Of a DNA stretch of 64,000 bases, positions 49,299 to 57,483 are shown piece after piece. The DNA comes from Agathobaculum sp. NTUH-O15-33. Its GTDB lineage: Bacteria; Bacillota; Clostridia; Oscillospirales; Butyricicoccaceae. The stretch's first letter is position 1. Every line of letters begins with the position of its first letter. The DNA is taken from NCBI RefSeq assembly GCF_033193315.1, contig NZ_CP136187.1, positions 3,045,501 to 3,109,500 on the forward strand, in the 5' to 3' direction. Made by a program: the position numbers and the translations under genes. The notes under the pieces were generated by a model that saw nothing but the letters and a program-made list of their open reading frames with translations, was not told where the DNA came from and made no database searches.

Positions 49299-50048
49299 CT
49301 ATTGGTCCATCACATAGTGGCGGTGCTGGCCCTTGGATTTGTTTTTATATTCGATCGCTTCGGTCGGGCAGCCGCCGATACAGGCCATGCAGTGCGTGCA
49401 ATCGCCCTTCCAAACGGGTCTTCCGCCGATCAATTCGATGTTGTTCAGCGGGCACCGTTCCGCGCATTTGCCGCAGGCAACGCAGGCTTCGGACACGGTA
49501 AAGCCTTTATCCTGCACGAACAGCCGGTAAAATAGCGGGTTGACCGGCCCGCTGAGCGCCTTATCGCCCAGCGAAGCGGCAGCCTCCGGGAAGCTTTGTC
49601 CCTTTTGGATGCGACCGGCCAGCGCCGCGATCTCCGGCATCGCCCGCTCGATTTTTTCCTTGCATTCGGCCTGACCCGGCGTTGCAAACATCGCCAGATA
49701 GTTTTCCGGCATCACGACGGATGCAAGACCTTGAAAACGCATATGCTTTTCCGCACAAAGCTTTTTCGCATACGCGGCGGCGTTACCGCAGCCGCCTCCA
49801 CAGGTAAGCAGAAAATACGCGCTTTGATCGCCCTCAAAGCGGTTGTCCCGAATCCATTGCTCGACCACCCGCGGCATGCGCCATGCGTAGGTCGGCGCGA
49901 CGAACACCAACGGCCGATCCGACCGAAACGTATTGGTTTTGCCCGCCTTCATCCACCGGTTGATGGAAACCAGCTCATCGCCCGTGACCGACGCGATTTG
50001 CTTTGCCGCCAGTTGACTGTTGCCGGTGCCGCTGAAATAAAAAATCAT
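49299..50048 (-). CDS. EFR1-type flavodoxin/ferredoxin fusion protein
   Basis: 249 residues. N-terminal flavodoxin-like domain MIFYFSGTGNSQLAAKQIA (FMN phosphate loop SGTGNS) and PLVFVAPTYAWRMPRVVEQW; C-terminal pair of 4Fe-4S motifs CVACGKCAERC and CTHCMACIGGC. Such EFR1-family proteins are cytoplasmic electron carriers of anaerobes; the partner reductase is unknown. Divergent from a TetR gene with a palindrome between, so its expression is probably under that regulator. Confidence 0.88.
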   Translation of the reverse strand: MIFYFSGTGNSQLAAKQIASVTGDELVSINRWMKAGKTNTFRSDRPLVFVAPTYAWRMPRVVEQWIRDNRFEGDQSAYFLLTCGGGCGNAAAYAKKLCAEKHMRFQGLASVVMPENYLAMFATPGQAECKEKIERAMPEIAALAGRIQKGQSFPEAAASLGDKALSGPVNPLFYRLFVQDKGFTVSEACVACGKCAERCPLNNIELIGGRPVWKGDCTHCMACIGGCPTEAIEYKNKSKGQHRHYVMDQ

Positions 50049-50061
50049 AGTATCACTCCTA

Positions 50062-50103
50062 TTGACATTGCCGTGCTTTTTCAATATGATATAAATTGTA
50101 TCA
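50062..50103 (+). promoter_or_regulatory. tetR promoter with TetR-type operator in the divergent region
   Basis: TTGACA, 17 bases, TATGAT; a palindrome TGATATAA-A-TTGTATCA (seven of eight arm positions pair) overlaps the -10. Suits autorepression and co-control of the divergent EFR1 gene. Confidence 0.65.
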
Positions 50104-50158
50104 CATTGATTTTTTCTGTCAACCATGTGACCTGAGACAAAACAAGGAGAATTGTTTC

Positions 50159-50686
50159 ATGGATAAGAGAAAGCTGGCCAATCAAAGGGTAAAGGACCGG
50201 TTATTTACCGCGCTGATTGAATTTGCCGGACAAAAGGACTGGTCCAAGGTGACGGTGACCGAGCTGGTTAATGCGTCCGGCGTGGCCCGCGCCTCGTTTT
50301 ACCGCAACTTTCATTCCGTGGAGGATATCATCGCCTACGGAATCGAGCAAATGACGCTGCGGTACCACGAGGGCACGGCGGGGCTGTCCAAGGATTTTCA
50401 CAGCAGAGAGCTGACGCGCTATAAATTCCGGTTTTACGCGGAGCACGCAGCGCTTGTTTTGGCGTTCCACCGCGCCAAGATAACGACCACCCTGCTCGAT
50501 CTCATCACGGATTGCGAGATCGAAGCCTACGGCGATATGCCGCGCAGCTCCATTGCAAAATATCAGCTCTACTATTACGCGGGTGCGTTTTACAACATGA
50601 TGCTCCACTGGCTGGAAAGCGGCGCGCAGCAATCGCCGGACGACATGGCCGATGAGTTCTTGCGGCTGGTAAACGGCGCCCCTTAA
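50159..50686 (+). CDS. TetR/AcrR-family regulator
   Basis: 175 residues. HTH domain residues ~10-57: RVKDRLFTALIEFAGQKDWS then VTVTELVNASGVARASFYRNF, the standard TetR recognition helix. The C-terminal part (SKDFHSRELTRYKFRFYAEH; YQLYYYAGAFYNMMLHWLES) fits the TetR_C family seen in DhaS-like regulators. ATG after AAGGAGA. Likely represses itself and the divergent ferredoxin/flavodoxin gene. Inducer unknown. Confidence 0.87.
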   Translation: MDKRKLANQRVKDRLFTALIEFAGQKDWSKVTVTELVNASGVARASFYRNFHSVEDIIAYGIEQMTLRYHEGTAGLSKDFHSRELTRYKFRFYAEHAALVLAFHRAKITTTLLDLITDCEIEAYGDMPRSSIAKYQLYYYAGAFYNMMLHWLESGAQQSPDDMADEFLRLVNGAP

Positions 50687-50731
50687 CAAAGGGCAAGTCG
50701 TTGAAGTCCTCCGTATATTGTTTCGTCATAT

Positions 50732-50766
50732 GCAAAAGACCCCTCTGATGAAGAGGAGCGTTTTGC
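50732..50766. terminator. Hairpin between TetR gene and the AT-rich island
   Basis: GCAAAA...CCCCTCT pairs imperfectly with AGAGGAG...TTTTGC. Placed between convergent genes; no clean U run. Confidence 0.4.
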
Positions 50767-50802
50767 AGTCGGACTACAGAACCATACCATGTCCTTGTAT
50801 TG

Positions 50803-51297
50803 TTACGAACGTGTACTAAAAAAACTGTTTAATGATGAAATTAAGTCGTTACTCGAAGATGATTCATCCGGTGTAAAAGTAGTAAATGTCTTATCTGAAT
50901 GTATCAAAATAACAGACGGAATACCTTCAATATTATATTTATCTAAAACATTTTGAAAATCATCATCTTCTCGCCATGTGTCTGTATCGAATTTATAAAA
51001 GGGCAAGCTTATGTCAGGAGTAATTGCTTTCTCAATATACGCATTAAATTCAAGACAAAAAGGGCAGGTATCGCGCCCGAAATAAATAAATCCGGTTAAT
51101 TGATTATCAGTCAATTGGCTTATGCTCTGAATTGGGTCAGAAAAAGTATCATATACTACATTTTCATCCGTATCATAATCTAAAACCGACGAAGTTGTAA
51201 TTGTTTTTAAATTATCGGGTCTACTGCTGTGCCAAACGACGGTACAGCCTATCACAATAAAAGTTGCAAGAGTTATTGTCAGTAATCGTTTTTTCAT
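50803..51297 (-). CDS. Exported thioredoxin-like protein
   Basis: 164 residues. An N-terminal hydrophobic helix (RLLTITLATFIVIGC) acts as membrane anchor or, with VIGC, as a lipobox. The outer domain has a thioredoxin-type active site in GFIYFGRDTCPFCLEFN, with CPFC as redox pair, and a cis-proline region GIPSVILIHSDK. The size and motif resemble bacteriocin transport accessory proteins. Last gene of an AT-rich minus-strand cluster with a secreted DUF2599-like protein; it may form or repair disulfides or protect the producer. Function inferred. Confidence 0.7.
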   Translation of the reverse strand: MKKRLLTITLATFIVIGCTVVWHSSRPDNLKTITTSSVLDYDTDENVVYDTFSDPIQSISQLTDNQLTGFIYFGRDTCPFCLEFNAYIEKAITPDISLPFYKFDTDTWREDDDFQNVLDKYNIEGIPSVILIHSDKTFTTFTPDESSSSNDLISSLNSFFSTRS

Positions 51298-51333
51298 GTC
51301 GTTTCCTCTTGATCAGTGTAAACTACTTAGTTA

Positions 51334-51570
51334 CTATTTATCTGAAACATTCTTTAGCAGTGCTCCAATACCCGAAAGAATACAGGCAAAAAATAGAATT
51401 GCCAGATTCGCCCAACTAAGTAACAGTTCCATGTCTCCACCCAAAACAGCACTAGGTGTAGTACCGTGCTCATCTACATATATACCCATATTCCAAAATT
51501 GTTGCATAGTGATAGCAAGACTTGCTAAACTCAGAATGAAAATTGCAATAAACAATAATCTTCTTTTCAT
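51334..51570 (-). CDS. Small membrane protein of the DUF2599 island
   Basis: 78 residues, two hydrophobic segments (LLFIAIFILSLASLAITMQQ and LSWANLAILFFACILSGIGA) separated by an outside loop WNMGIYVDEHGTTPSAVLG. ATG behind GGAGA. Codon usage is AT-rich like its neighbours. No family recognised. The place between a secreted protein and an exported thioredoxin-like protein makes an immunity or processing role conceivable, but this is only context. Confidence 0.6.
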   Translation of the reverse strand: MKRRLLFIAIFILSLASLAITMQQFWNMGIYVDEHGTTPSAVLGGDMELLLSWANLAILFFACILSGIGALLKNVSDK

Positions 51571-51678
51571 AAACAATATCTCCTCATACAAAGTATTCTT
51601 TTGTGTAATGGGGACAAAGGTATTTGCTAACGCCCCACCTTTGTCCCCACATTATTGTTAAATATTTTTATTAGTATT

Positions 51679-52245
51679 TTAAGGATTACACTTGTTTGCA
51701 ACAACCGCCAAATAACTACCGGCCGTGCGGCTAGGCTCAATATTCCAGCGATCCTTGTCCTTGGCAAAATCGAAATGACAATCATACTGCCACCGGAATG
51801 TTTTTACGTTTTTGCTATTTGTCGGCCAATTACGGTTATCTGCTACACCATTGGATGGAGTGGATAGAACGCTCCATGCAGTGTCCTTCACGCTGCTGTC
51901 ATTTCGCACCTTGGAATTTGGGTCGAGACTCAACGAAATCATACCGTCGTCGCGTGTAATCCACGAAACAGCATTAAAATAATACGGTATATAGGTAGGA
52001 TCACGCGTAACAGATCCTATATACCTAATTTCATAATCATAATCACCCACAACAGTGCCGTCATCGAACGGAATGTTCTTAAGATACTCTTCGTCGTAGC
52101 TGTTGTAAATGACCTCTACCAGAACCTCTGGTTGCTTCTGGTCAGTAGTAGAAGAAGCTTCTACCGCACTTGCGGACATAGCAACTATAGATAGCGCCAT
52201 ACAGCACGCGATAGCAATGCTTATGGCTTTTTTTAATTTGTTCAT
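51679..52245 (-). CDS. Secreted DUF2599-like protein
   Basis: 188 residues. Signal peptide MNKLKKAISIAIACCMALS with a probable cleavage after SASA, then a ~160-residue extracellular domain. The C-terminal half has the DUF2599-like arrangement: VSWITRDDGMISLSLDP, DTAWSVLSTPS, NRNWPT, FRWQYDCHFDFAKDKDRWNIEP and a closing VVANKCNP. Two cysteines remain in the mature form (C in YDCHF and KCNP), a likely disulfide. Role unknown. AT-rich coding, an exported thioredoxin-like gene and a small membrane gene follow on the same strand. Confidence 0.7.
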   Translation of the reverse strand: MNKLKKAISIAIACCMALSIVAMSASAVEASSTTDQKQPEVLVEVIYNSYDEEYLKNIPFDDGTVVGDYDYEIRYIGSVTRDPTYIPYYFNAVSWITRDDGMISLSLDPNSKVRNDSSVKDTAWSVLSTPSNGVADNRNWPTNSKNVKTFRWQYDCHFDFAKDKDRWNIEPSRTAGSYLAVVANKCNP

Positions 52246-52309
52246 GTCTAGTCCCTTCTTTTTCGTTAGATGTCTTTTAAACATAGTTATCTTGTGTTAT
52301 ACTATCTAT

Positions 52310-52378
52310 AAATCCACACAAATCCGAGTTGCCGCTCCGCGGCAAGGTACCAGCCTTTCGGTTTTATGTGGATTTTTT
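52310..52378 (+). ncRNA. Three-way-junction structured RNA or complex terminator
   Basis: Outer stem AAATCCACA/TGTGGATTT (52310-52318 with 52367-52375) encloses CCGA/TCGG and two hairpins, TTGCCGC/GCGGCAA and a GG(TACCAG)CC hairpin; T6 follows on the plus strand. On the minus strand the same sequence lies in the leader between the decayed peptide gene and the DUF2599 gene. Strand assignment follows the T run only. Confidence 0.55.
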
Positions 52379-52429
52379 AATGCAATCATAAACATCATCC
52401 TTTCTTTGGGAATCCAATAATATATATCG

Positions 52430-52618
52430 TTACAGGTTGGTCCATCTAGGATCAGCCCAGTAACATCGAGTTTTCTTCCATCTATAGATTCTCGTTTTGT
52501 GAACGATCACATCGGCGCGTGCAGCAAGCACACTCGCGGCAGTCTGGGATTCAGGGGCCGGCTCTGGCTCGCCATTTGTCGCATATACAATCAGCGCAGC
52601 AGTTTCGATCTTACGCAG
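52430..52618 (-). pseudogene. Decayed gene for a small secreted aromatic-rich peptide
   Basis: 62 codons open up to a TAA that replaces the expected start region; the frame upstream carries two stops (TGA, TAA) and no ATG. The product ends ADVIVHKTRIYRWKKTRCYW then ADPRWTNL, a basic, tryptophan-rich tail that I associate with small secreted peptides of gut Firmicutes. The N-terminal signal peptide is absent or corrupted. It lies upstream of the DUF2599 gene on the same strand, in the AT-rich island. Confidence 0.45.
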
Positions 52619-52833
52619 TTATTTTCGTTCACTTCGCTTTCACTTCAAACACCTTTTTAGTTAACTGTAGTTCGCGTTTATCATACCCCTTCCGGAAACA
52701 AATGTCAATTCAATTTTTACATTCTTCGACATTTTTATCTTAACATACTTTTATTCCAAGTTTCGGCGCGGGAAGTACTGTTGGTTGCAAAAGCGGGCAC
52801 AGCCCAACCGGCCATGCCCGCTTTTGCAGGAAT

Positions 52834-53769
52834 TTAAAAAACTGTTGCGATGTACTTACGGTCGCAGTCCTCCGGCGTATAGACCCATTCGTCCATGTGC
52901 CCCTCGGTGACGAAGTAACGCGGCGGCGGGGGCGGCTCGTTCGCGCCGAGCACGTCGATCACGGTCAGCTTGATCTTCATACGCGCGGACAATATGGATT
53001 TGATAAATACCGAGACCGTATCCCCCACGGCAAGGTCGCCGCGCGGCTCGGCCAGACCGGACAAATTGGGCGCAAGCTCGATGAACACGCCGTACGGCTC
53101 GATTGACCGGACGACGCCGCGCACGGTCTCCCCCGGCGCAAACAGGGCGGCGTTTTGCTCCCACGTGCCGAGCAGCTCGCGGTGGGTGAGCGTGATGCGC
53201 CGGCCCGGCTGATCGACCGAGAGCACCGCGCCGTAAATATCCTGTCCAACGCGCAGCCGGTCGCGCGGATGAAAGATGCGGGAAACCGACAGGTTTTCGA
53301 TCCCGATGAGTGAATTGATGCCGCAGCCAATATCGACAAACGCGCCGAACGGCTCCAAATGCGTCACGCGCGCGGGGATTACATCACCCGGGCGCAGCGT
53401 TTCCAGCAGGCGGTCCCGCACCTGCCGCTGCAAAAGCGCGCGCGACAAATGCGCGCGCGGCGGGTCCACCGTGTCGTTTATGCCGGTCACGACAAAGCTG
53501 GTCGGCTTGCCGACGCGGGATAGAATCGCGATCTCGCGGGTATCGCCCTCCGCTATGCCAAGGGCGCATTCCTCGCGCGGCATCACGCCGTCCGCGCAGC
53601 CGAGATCGAATTTTAGATCATGCTCCGCCGTGCACCGCAGGGCGACGGATTCCAAAATGGCGCCCTCTTCCTGTGCGCGCCGCAGTGCTTCCAGACTCTC
53701 GCAGGCCGCGCGCGTTTGGTCAAGGGTCTGGGGGCTGCCCTCGGGCAGATAACATTCGCTTATTTTCAT
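52834..53769 (-). CDS. S1 RNA-binding-domain protein (ribosomal protein S1-like)
   Basis: 311 residues with two clear S1 repeats: PGDVIPARVTHLEPFGAFVDIGCGINSL and PGETVRGVVRSIEPYGVFIELAPNLSGL, each the OB-fold RNA-binding signature. The N-terminal ~115 residues (including TAEHDLKFDLGCADGVMP) form a degenerate S1-like module, and the tail PPPPPRYFVTEGHMDEWVYT is proline-rich then unstructured. Shorter than E. coli S1 and like the Firmicutes forms. Start ATG after AAGGAGG. Single gene with its own leader. Confidence 0.85.
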   Translation of the reverse strand: MKISECYLPEGSPQTLDQTRAACESLEALRRAQEEGAILESVALRCTAEHDLKFDLGCADGVMPREECALGIAEGDTREIAILSRVGKPTSFVVTGINDTVDPPRAHLSRALLQRQVRDRLLETLRPGDVIPARVTHLEPFGAFVDIGCGINSLIGIENLSVSRIFHPRDRLRVGQDIYGAVLSVDQPGRRITLTHRELLGTWEQNAALFAPGETVRGVVRSIEPYGVFIELAPNLSGLAEPRGDLAVGDTVSVFIKSILSARMKIKLTVIDVLGANEPPPPPRYFVTEGHMDEWVYTPEDCDRKYIATVF

Positions 53770-53900
53770 AGATAGCCGTGCCTCCTTTGAGATCACTGCC
53801 ACTATATGATTTTGGCCCTTAAAATAGCACCTTTGGCGCGCGGCAAAGCGGCGCGCCCTTCCTCAAAAACAAAAAAACGAGGCGGGCCGCCATCCCGGTT

Positions 53901-53929
53901 TGACTTTACCGCGGCGAGAGATTAGAATG
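53901..53929 (+). promoter_or_regulatory. Promoter of the DUF1349-to-nitroreductase operon
   Basis: TTGACT, 17 bases, TAGAAT; same hexamers as the sugar-importer promoter at 34134. Confidence 0.7.
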
Positions 53930-54006
53930 GGGATAAGCAAAACGCGGCATTTGCGTTCCACACAGGAAGGCACCGCCGATGCACACGAAAGCAAATGGAG
54001 GACATT

Positions 54007-54597
54007 ATGGATCTGCAATTTCAAAAAGACCGTTTGATCTGGCTGCACGAACCCAAGGAGCATAATGTAGCAGATGGCCGCGTCATCATAAAAACCGAGC
54101 CTGAAACCGATATGTGGCAGCGCACCTGCTACGGTTCTCAGGTCAATAACGCGCCCGCTCTTTTGATGAAAACCGATGAAAAGTATTTTTCCTTTATCGT
54201 TAAAACAGAATTTGACAGCAGCCACAGCTTCGATCAGTGTGGCGTGCTGATCTATCTCGACAGCGAAAACTGGATCAAAATTTCAACAGAATACGAAAAT
54301 GAAACGTTCCAGCGCCTCGGCAGCGTCGTCACCAACCACGGGTATTCCGATTGGGCGACCACCGACATCCCCACCGAGCAGAAGCACATGTATTACCGCG
54401 TCAGCCGCCGTGAAAGCGACTTTTTGATTGAACACGCGCGGGACGGCGTGCACTTCCAGCAAATGCGGATTGCCCACCTTTTTGAAGGCGCGGGCGAAAT
54501 TCAGATTGGCCTTTATGCGTGCAGCCCGGACGTGTCCTCCTTCCGCGCGGTGTTCACCGAAATCGCGTTTACGGAATGCCAGTGGCGCCTGCATTGA
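54007..54597 (+). CDS. DUF1349 concanavalin-like protein
   Basis: 196 residues of all-beta, lectin-like sequence. Family features: RVIIKTEPETDMWQRT, FSFIVKTEFDSSHSFDQCGVLIYLDSENWIKISTEYEN and a closing IGLYACSPDVSSFRAVFTEI, typical of DUF1349 (regulation of enolase protein 1-like). No signal peptide, so cytoplasmic. Carbohydrate binding is a family inference only. First gene of an operon with hydrolase, methyltransferase, SnoaL and nitroreductase genes. ATG after GGAGG. Confidence 0.83.
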   Translation: MDLQFQKDRLIWLHEPKEHNVADGRVIIKTEPETDMWQRTCYGSQVNNAPALLMKTDEKYFSFIVKTEFDSSHSFDQCGVLIYLDSENWIKISTEYENETFQRLGSVVTNHGYSDWATTDIPTEQKHMYYRVSRRESDFLIEHARDGVHFQQMRIAHLFEGAGEIQIGLYACSPDVSSFRAVFTEIAFTECQWRLH

Positions 54598-54631
54598 CCC
54601 ACCGCGCGAGCATTTACAAGGAGAACAAGCC

Positions 54632-55327
54632 ATGAAACAGGAACGATTCAGCGTCGGCGGCGTGCCCGCCATTCTATGGAGCGAGCGCGCGGACGGCGTA
54701 TATTTCTATGTGCACGGGCAGGGCGGAAGCAAGGAAGAAGCCGCGTCCTTTGCCGAATGCGCCGCTTCCCGCGGCTGGCAGGTGCTGAGCATCGATCTGC
54801 CGGCGCATGGCGAGCGCCAAAACCGAGCCGGCGCCCTTGACCCGTGGCACGCGGTGCCGGAACTGGAGCAGCTATTAGCCTATGCCGGGCCGCGCTGGAG
54901 CAGACTCGCGCTTTTTGCCAACAGCATCGGCGCTTGGTTTAGTATGCAGGCGCTCCAAGGCGCTGAGCTGGAAAACTGTCTATTCGTATCCCCCATCCTT
55001 GATATGGAGCGGCTGATCCGCAACATGATGGGCTGGGCCCATGTGACCGAAGCGCAGCTGCTCGAGCGGCAGACGATAGAGACCGATTTTGGCCAGACGC
55101 TTTCATGGGAATACTTTTGTTGGGCCAAGGCGCACCCAATCGTCAAATGGGACGCGCCGACCCGTATTCTGTACGCGGGCCGGGACAATCTGACCGAGCA
55201 CGGTGTGGCGGAGGAATTCACGCGCCGCTTTGGCTGCCGCCTTACCATCATGGAGGACGGCGAGCATTGGTTCCACACCCCCGAACAGCTCGCGGTTTTG
55301 GAACAGTGGATCAAGGACAGTTTGTAG
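54632..55327 (+). CDS. Alpha/beta-fold hydrolase
   Basis: 231 residues, cytoplasmic esterase- or acylhydrolase-like protein. YFYVHGQGGSKEEA gives the oxyanion-hole HGQGG; nucleophile serine in LFANSIGAWF (ANSIG, a GxSxG variant); acid in LYAGRDNLTEH; catalytic histidine in EDGEHWFHTPEQ. The substrate is unknown. RBS AAGGAG. It follows DUF1349 by 34 bases and belongs to the same transcript. Confidence 0.85.
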   Translation: MKQERFSVGGVPAILWSERADGVYFYVHGQGGSKEEAASFAECAASRGWQVLSIDLPAHGERQNRAGALDPWHAVPELEQLLAYAGPRWSRLALFANSIGAWFSMQALQGAELENCLFVSPILDMERLIRNMMGWAHVTEAQLLERQTIETDFGQTLSWEYFCWAKAHPIVKWDAPTRILYAGRDNLTEHGVAEEFTRRFGCRLTIMEDGEHWFHTPEQLAVLEQWIKDSL

Positions 55328-55454
55328 GGATATATGCGTATCAGACGCAAAAAAGCGTGAGCCGCCATCCGGCGATCGATCTTATTTTTGCCGTGCAAAA
55401 CAGGAAGCCAACCTAAAGCACGCCGCAGGTTTGCGGCGCATGGAGGTATACACA

Positions 55455-56247
55455 GTGGAAACAAACCAATATTTGATCGACCTGTACGATCATTATGACG
55501 AGGACGGCCGGCTTGCCTCAAAGCACGGCTCGGTCGAGTTTCTCACCACGATGCGCTATATCGAACAGTATAGCAAAGCCGGGGACCGTGTGCTTGAGAT
55601 CGGCGCCGCGACCGGCCGGTATTCCCACGCGCTCGCGCGCCAAAGGGTACGCCGTCGACGCGGTGGAGTTAGTGGTGCATAATATCGATATTTTCAAGCG
55701 AAACACAAAGCCGGGGGAAACGATCACCGTTACGCAGGGCAACGCGATGGATCTATCCGCTTTCCCGGATGGGCGGTATGATATCACGCTGCTGCTGGGC
55801 CCGCTATACCACCTTTATACGAAAGAGGATAAGCGGCAGGCTCTGCGCGAGGCCATTCGGGTGACCAAGCCGGGCGGCGTTATCTTTGCCGCGCATGTCA
55901 TATCCGACGGCTGCCTTCTCGACGAGGGATTCAAGCGCAGGAATATCGATGTCGCCGGGTATATCCAAAACGGCCTGATCGATTCCCAAACCTTTGCCGC
56001 GAGATCGGAGCCAAAGGATCTGTTCGAGCTGGTCCGCAAGGAGGATATCGACGAGCTGATGTCCCCGTTCGCAGTCACGCGGCTGCATTACGTTGCGTCG
56101 GACGGCTGCGCCTTACTGATTCGCGAAGCAATAGACGAGATGGACGAAGACGCTTTTGCTTTATATTTAAAATACCATTTCGCTACCTGCGAACGGGCCG
56201 ATCTGGCGGGCGTTTCGAGCCACGTGCTCGACATATTCCGAACGTAA
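55455..56247 (+). pseudogene. Class I SAM-dependent methyltransferase, single frameshift
   Basis: A ~263-residue methyltransferase read in two frames. The first part, TNQYLIDLYDHYDEDGRLAS to the SAM-binding VLEIGAATGRYSHALA, switches frame at CCAAAGGG (55640-55647), one base too long, to GYAVDAVELVVHNIDIFKRN, then LLLGPLYHLYTKEDKRQALR and TKPGGVIFAAHVIS. Either half alone is incomplete. GTG start after GGAGG. Fits the family of small-molecule methyltransferases of gut Firmicutes. Genuine inactivation or a base-call error cannot be told apart here. Confidence 0.8.
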
Positions 56248-56299
56248 GGCAGCCGGTCTAACCGGTGCGAGAACCATTTCAAAACAAGCGAGGTTTTTT

Positions 56300-56713
56300 A
56301 TGGATACCAAGGAACGGCTCAAGTACTTTTATGAAACCGTGTCCGCAAGCGGTACGGACGGCGCGTTTGCGGATTATATCTCCCCCGACTGCACCCTTTG
56401 CATCGGGGAAGCGCGCATCCCAATCGGCGTGGAGGGCATGGCGGAGCACATGACCGCCGTTTTGCAGACCTATCCCGATTTTCACATGCGCATCACCCGC
56501 CAGCTCCGCGACGGCGACTATATCATTTCCGAGTTTATTGCCGAAGGCACGCATCGGGGCGAATGGCTGGGCATGAAGCCCTCCGGCAAAAAGGTGACCT
56601 TGACCGGCGTGGACATCGATAAGGTGGTGGACGGCAAGATCGTCGAGCACGGCGGCGCGGTCAATACGTTTGAAGGCTTATGGGAGGCGGGACTGATCGT
56701 GCCCGCTCCGTAA
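56300..56713 (+). CDS. SnoaL-like/ester cyclase-type protein
   Basis: 137 residues of the NTF2-like (cone) fold. Pattern: RLKYFYETVSASGTDGAFAD, YISPDCTLCIGEARIPIGVE, GMAEHMTAVLQTYPDFHMRI, SEFIAEGTHRGEWLGMKPSGK and VTLTGVDIDKVVDGKIVEHG, the last being the typical SnoaL/ester-cyclase block. Could be a catalytic isomerase/cyclase or just a small ligand binder. Follows the frameshifted methyltransferase within one operon. Confidence 0.8.
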   Translation: MDTKERLKYFYETVSASGTDGAFADYISPDCTLCIGEARIPIGVEGMAEHMTAVLQTYPDFHMRITRQLRDGDYIISEFIAEGTHRGEWLGMKPSGKKVTLTGVDIDKVVDGKIVEHGGAVNTFEGLWEAGLIVPAP

Positions 56714-56749
56714 ACCAATGGTTTTTGTTTGAGAAAGGATGGATATCAA

Positions 56750-57295
56750 ATGGATTTTTCCGCATTGCAAATGACAAGAGAGAGCTGCCGCGCCTATCAG
56801 GATAAACCGGTATCCCGTGACACGCTGACCCATCTGGTCGATGTGGCGCACTATTCCCCCAGCGGCTGCAACGCCCAGCCTTGGCGCTTTGTCATTGTGG
56901 ACGAGGACGAGGCCCGCGCAAAGCTGGTCGCGGCGCTGGACGACGAGGGACTGACCGGCTGCCCGTGGGGCGACCGCGTGCCTGCCTTTATCCTGATCTG
57001 CGAGGATGAAGCGCACCTGATGCCCGGCGTGGGCGAGCGTTACGGCTCCCAGCACTTCGCGCAGATGGATATCGGCATGGCCGCGATGGCGCTGTGCTAT
57101 GAAGCCACCGCCATGGGACTGGGCGCCTGCATGATCGGTACCATGAACCAGAAAAAACTGCACGAGGCCTTTGGCATTCCGGAAGAACGTACCGTGCGAC
57201 TGATTATCACCGTGGGCTACCCCAAAAAGGAAGGCGCGCCCCGCAAAAAGGACCGCAAGAAGCTGGACGATATTGTAAGCTATAACCAGTGGTGA
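56750..57295 (+). CDS. Nitroreductase-family FMN oxidoreductase
   Basis: 181 residues. FMN-binding elements: TRESCRAYQDKPVSRDTLTH at the start (the conserved RxSxR-like loop), VAHYSPSGCNAQPWRFVIVD, then MDIGMAAMALCYEATAMGLG with the two-helix insertion, CMIGTMNQKKLHEAFGIPEE and LIITVGYPKKEGAPRKKDRK. NAD(P)H-dependent reduction of nitro or quinone compounds is expected; the physiological substrate is unknown. Last gene of the operon; a long hairpin repeat follows. Confidence 0.88.
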   Translation: MDFSALQMTRESCRAYQDKPVSRDTLTHLVDVAHYSPSGCNAQPWRFVIVDEDEARAKLVAALDDEGLTGCPWGDRVPAFILICEDEAHLMPGVGERYGSQHFAQMDIGMAAMALCYEATAMGLGACMIGTMNQKKLHEAFGIPEERTVRLIITVGYPKKEGAPRKKDRKKLDDIVSYNQW

Positions 57296-57299
57296 CGAG

Positions 57300-57415
57300 G
57301 TAGGAGTTAGGAGGTAGGAAGTAGGAGTTGATAGATGCCGCCGCGGGCGGCCATTATAGGTATCGCGCTATGCGCGAACCCTTCACTCCTAACTCCTACT
57401 TCCTAACTCCTACTT
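57300..57415. repeat. Simple-sequence inverted repeat (GTAGGAGTTAGGA type)
   Basis: A left arm built from GTAGGAGTTAGGAGGTAGGA faces a right arm of TCCTAACTCCTACTTCC-type words about 55 bases later; together they form a long imperfect hairpin between the nitroreductase gene and the next promoter. Probably an intergenic repeat that also ends transcription. Confidence 0.65.
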
Positions 57416-57442
57416 CTTGTTTCCTCTTCTTCGCCGCTGTGG

Positions 57443-57448
57443 TATAAT
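57443..57448 (+). promoter_or_regulatory. -10 of the DUF951 operon promoter
   Basis: TATAAT in context GCCGCTGTGGTATAATAG, the same context as the repeat starts at 25921/26022. The -35 is weak (TTTCCT at 17 bases). Confidence 0.5.
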
Positions 57449-57483
57449 AGAAGCATGATAGCAGAAAGCGAGGCGAGGCCGAA

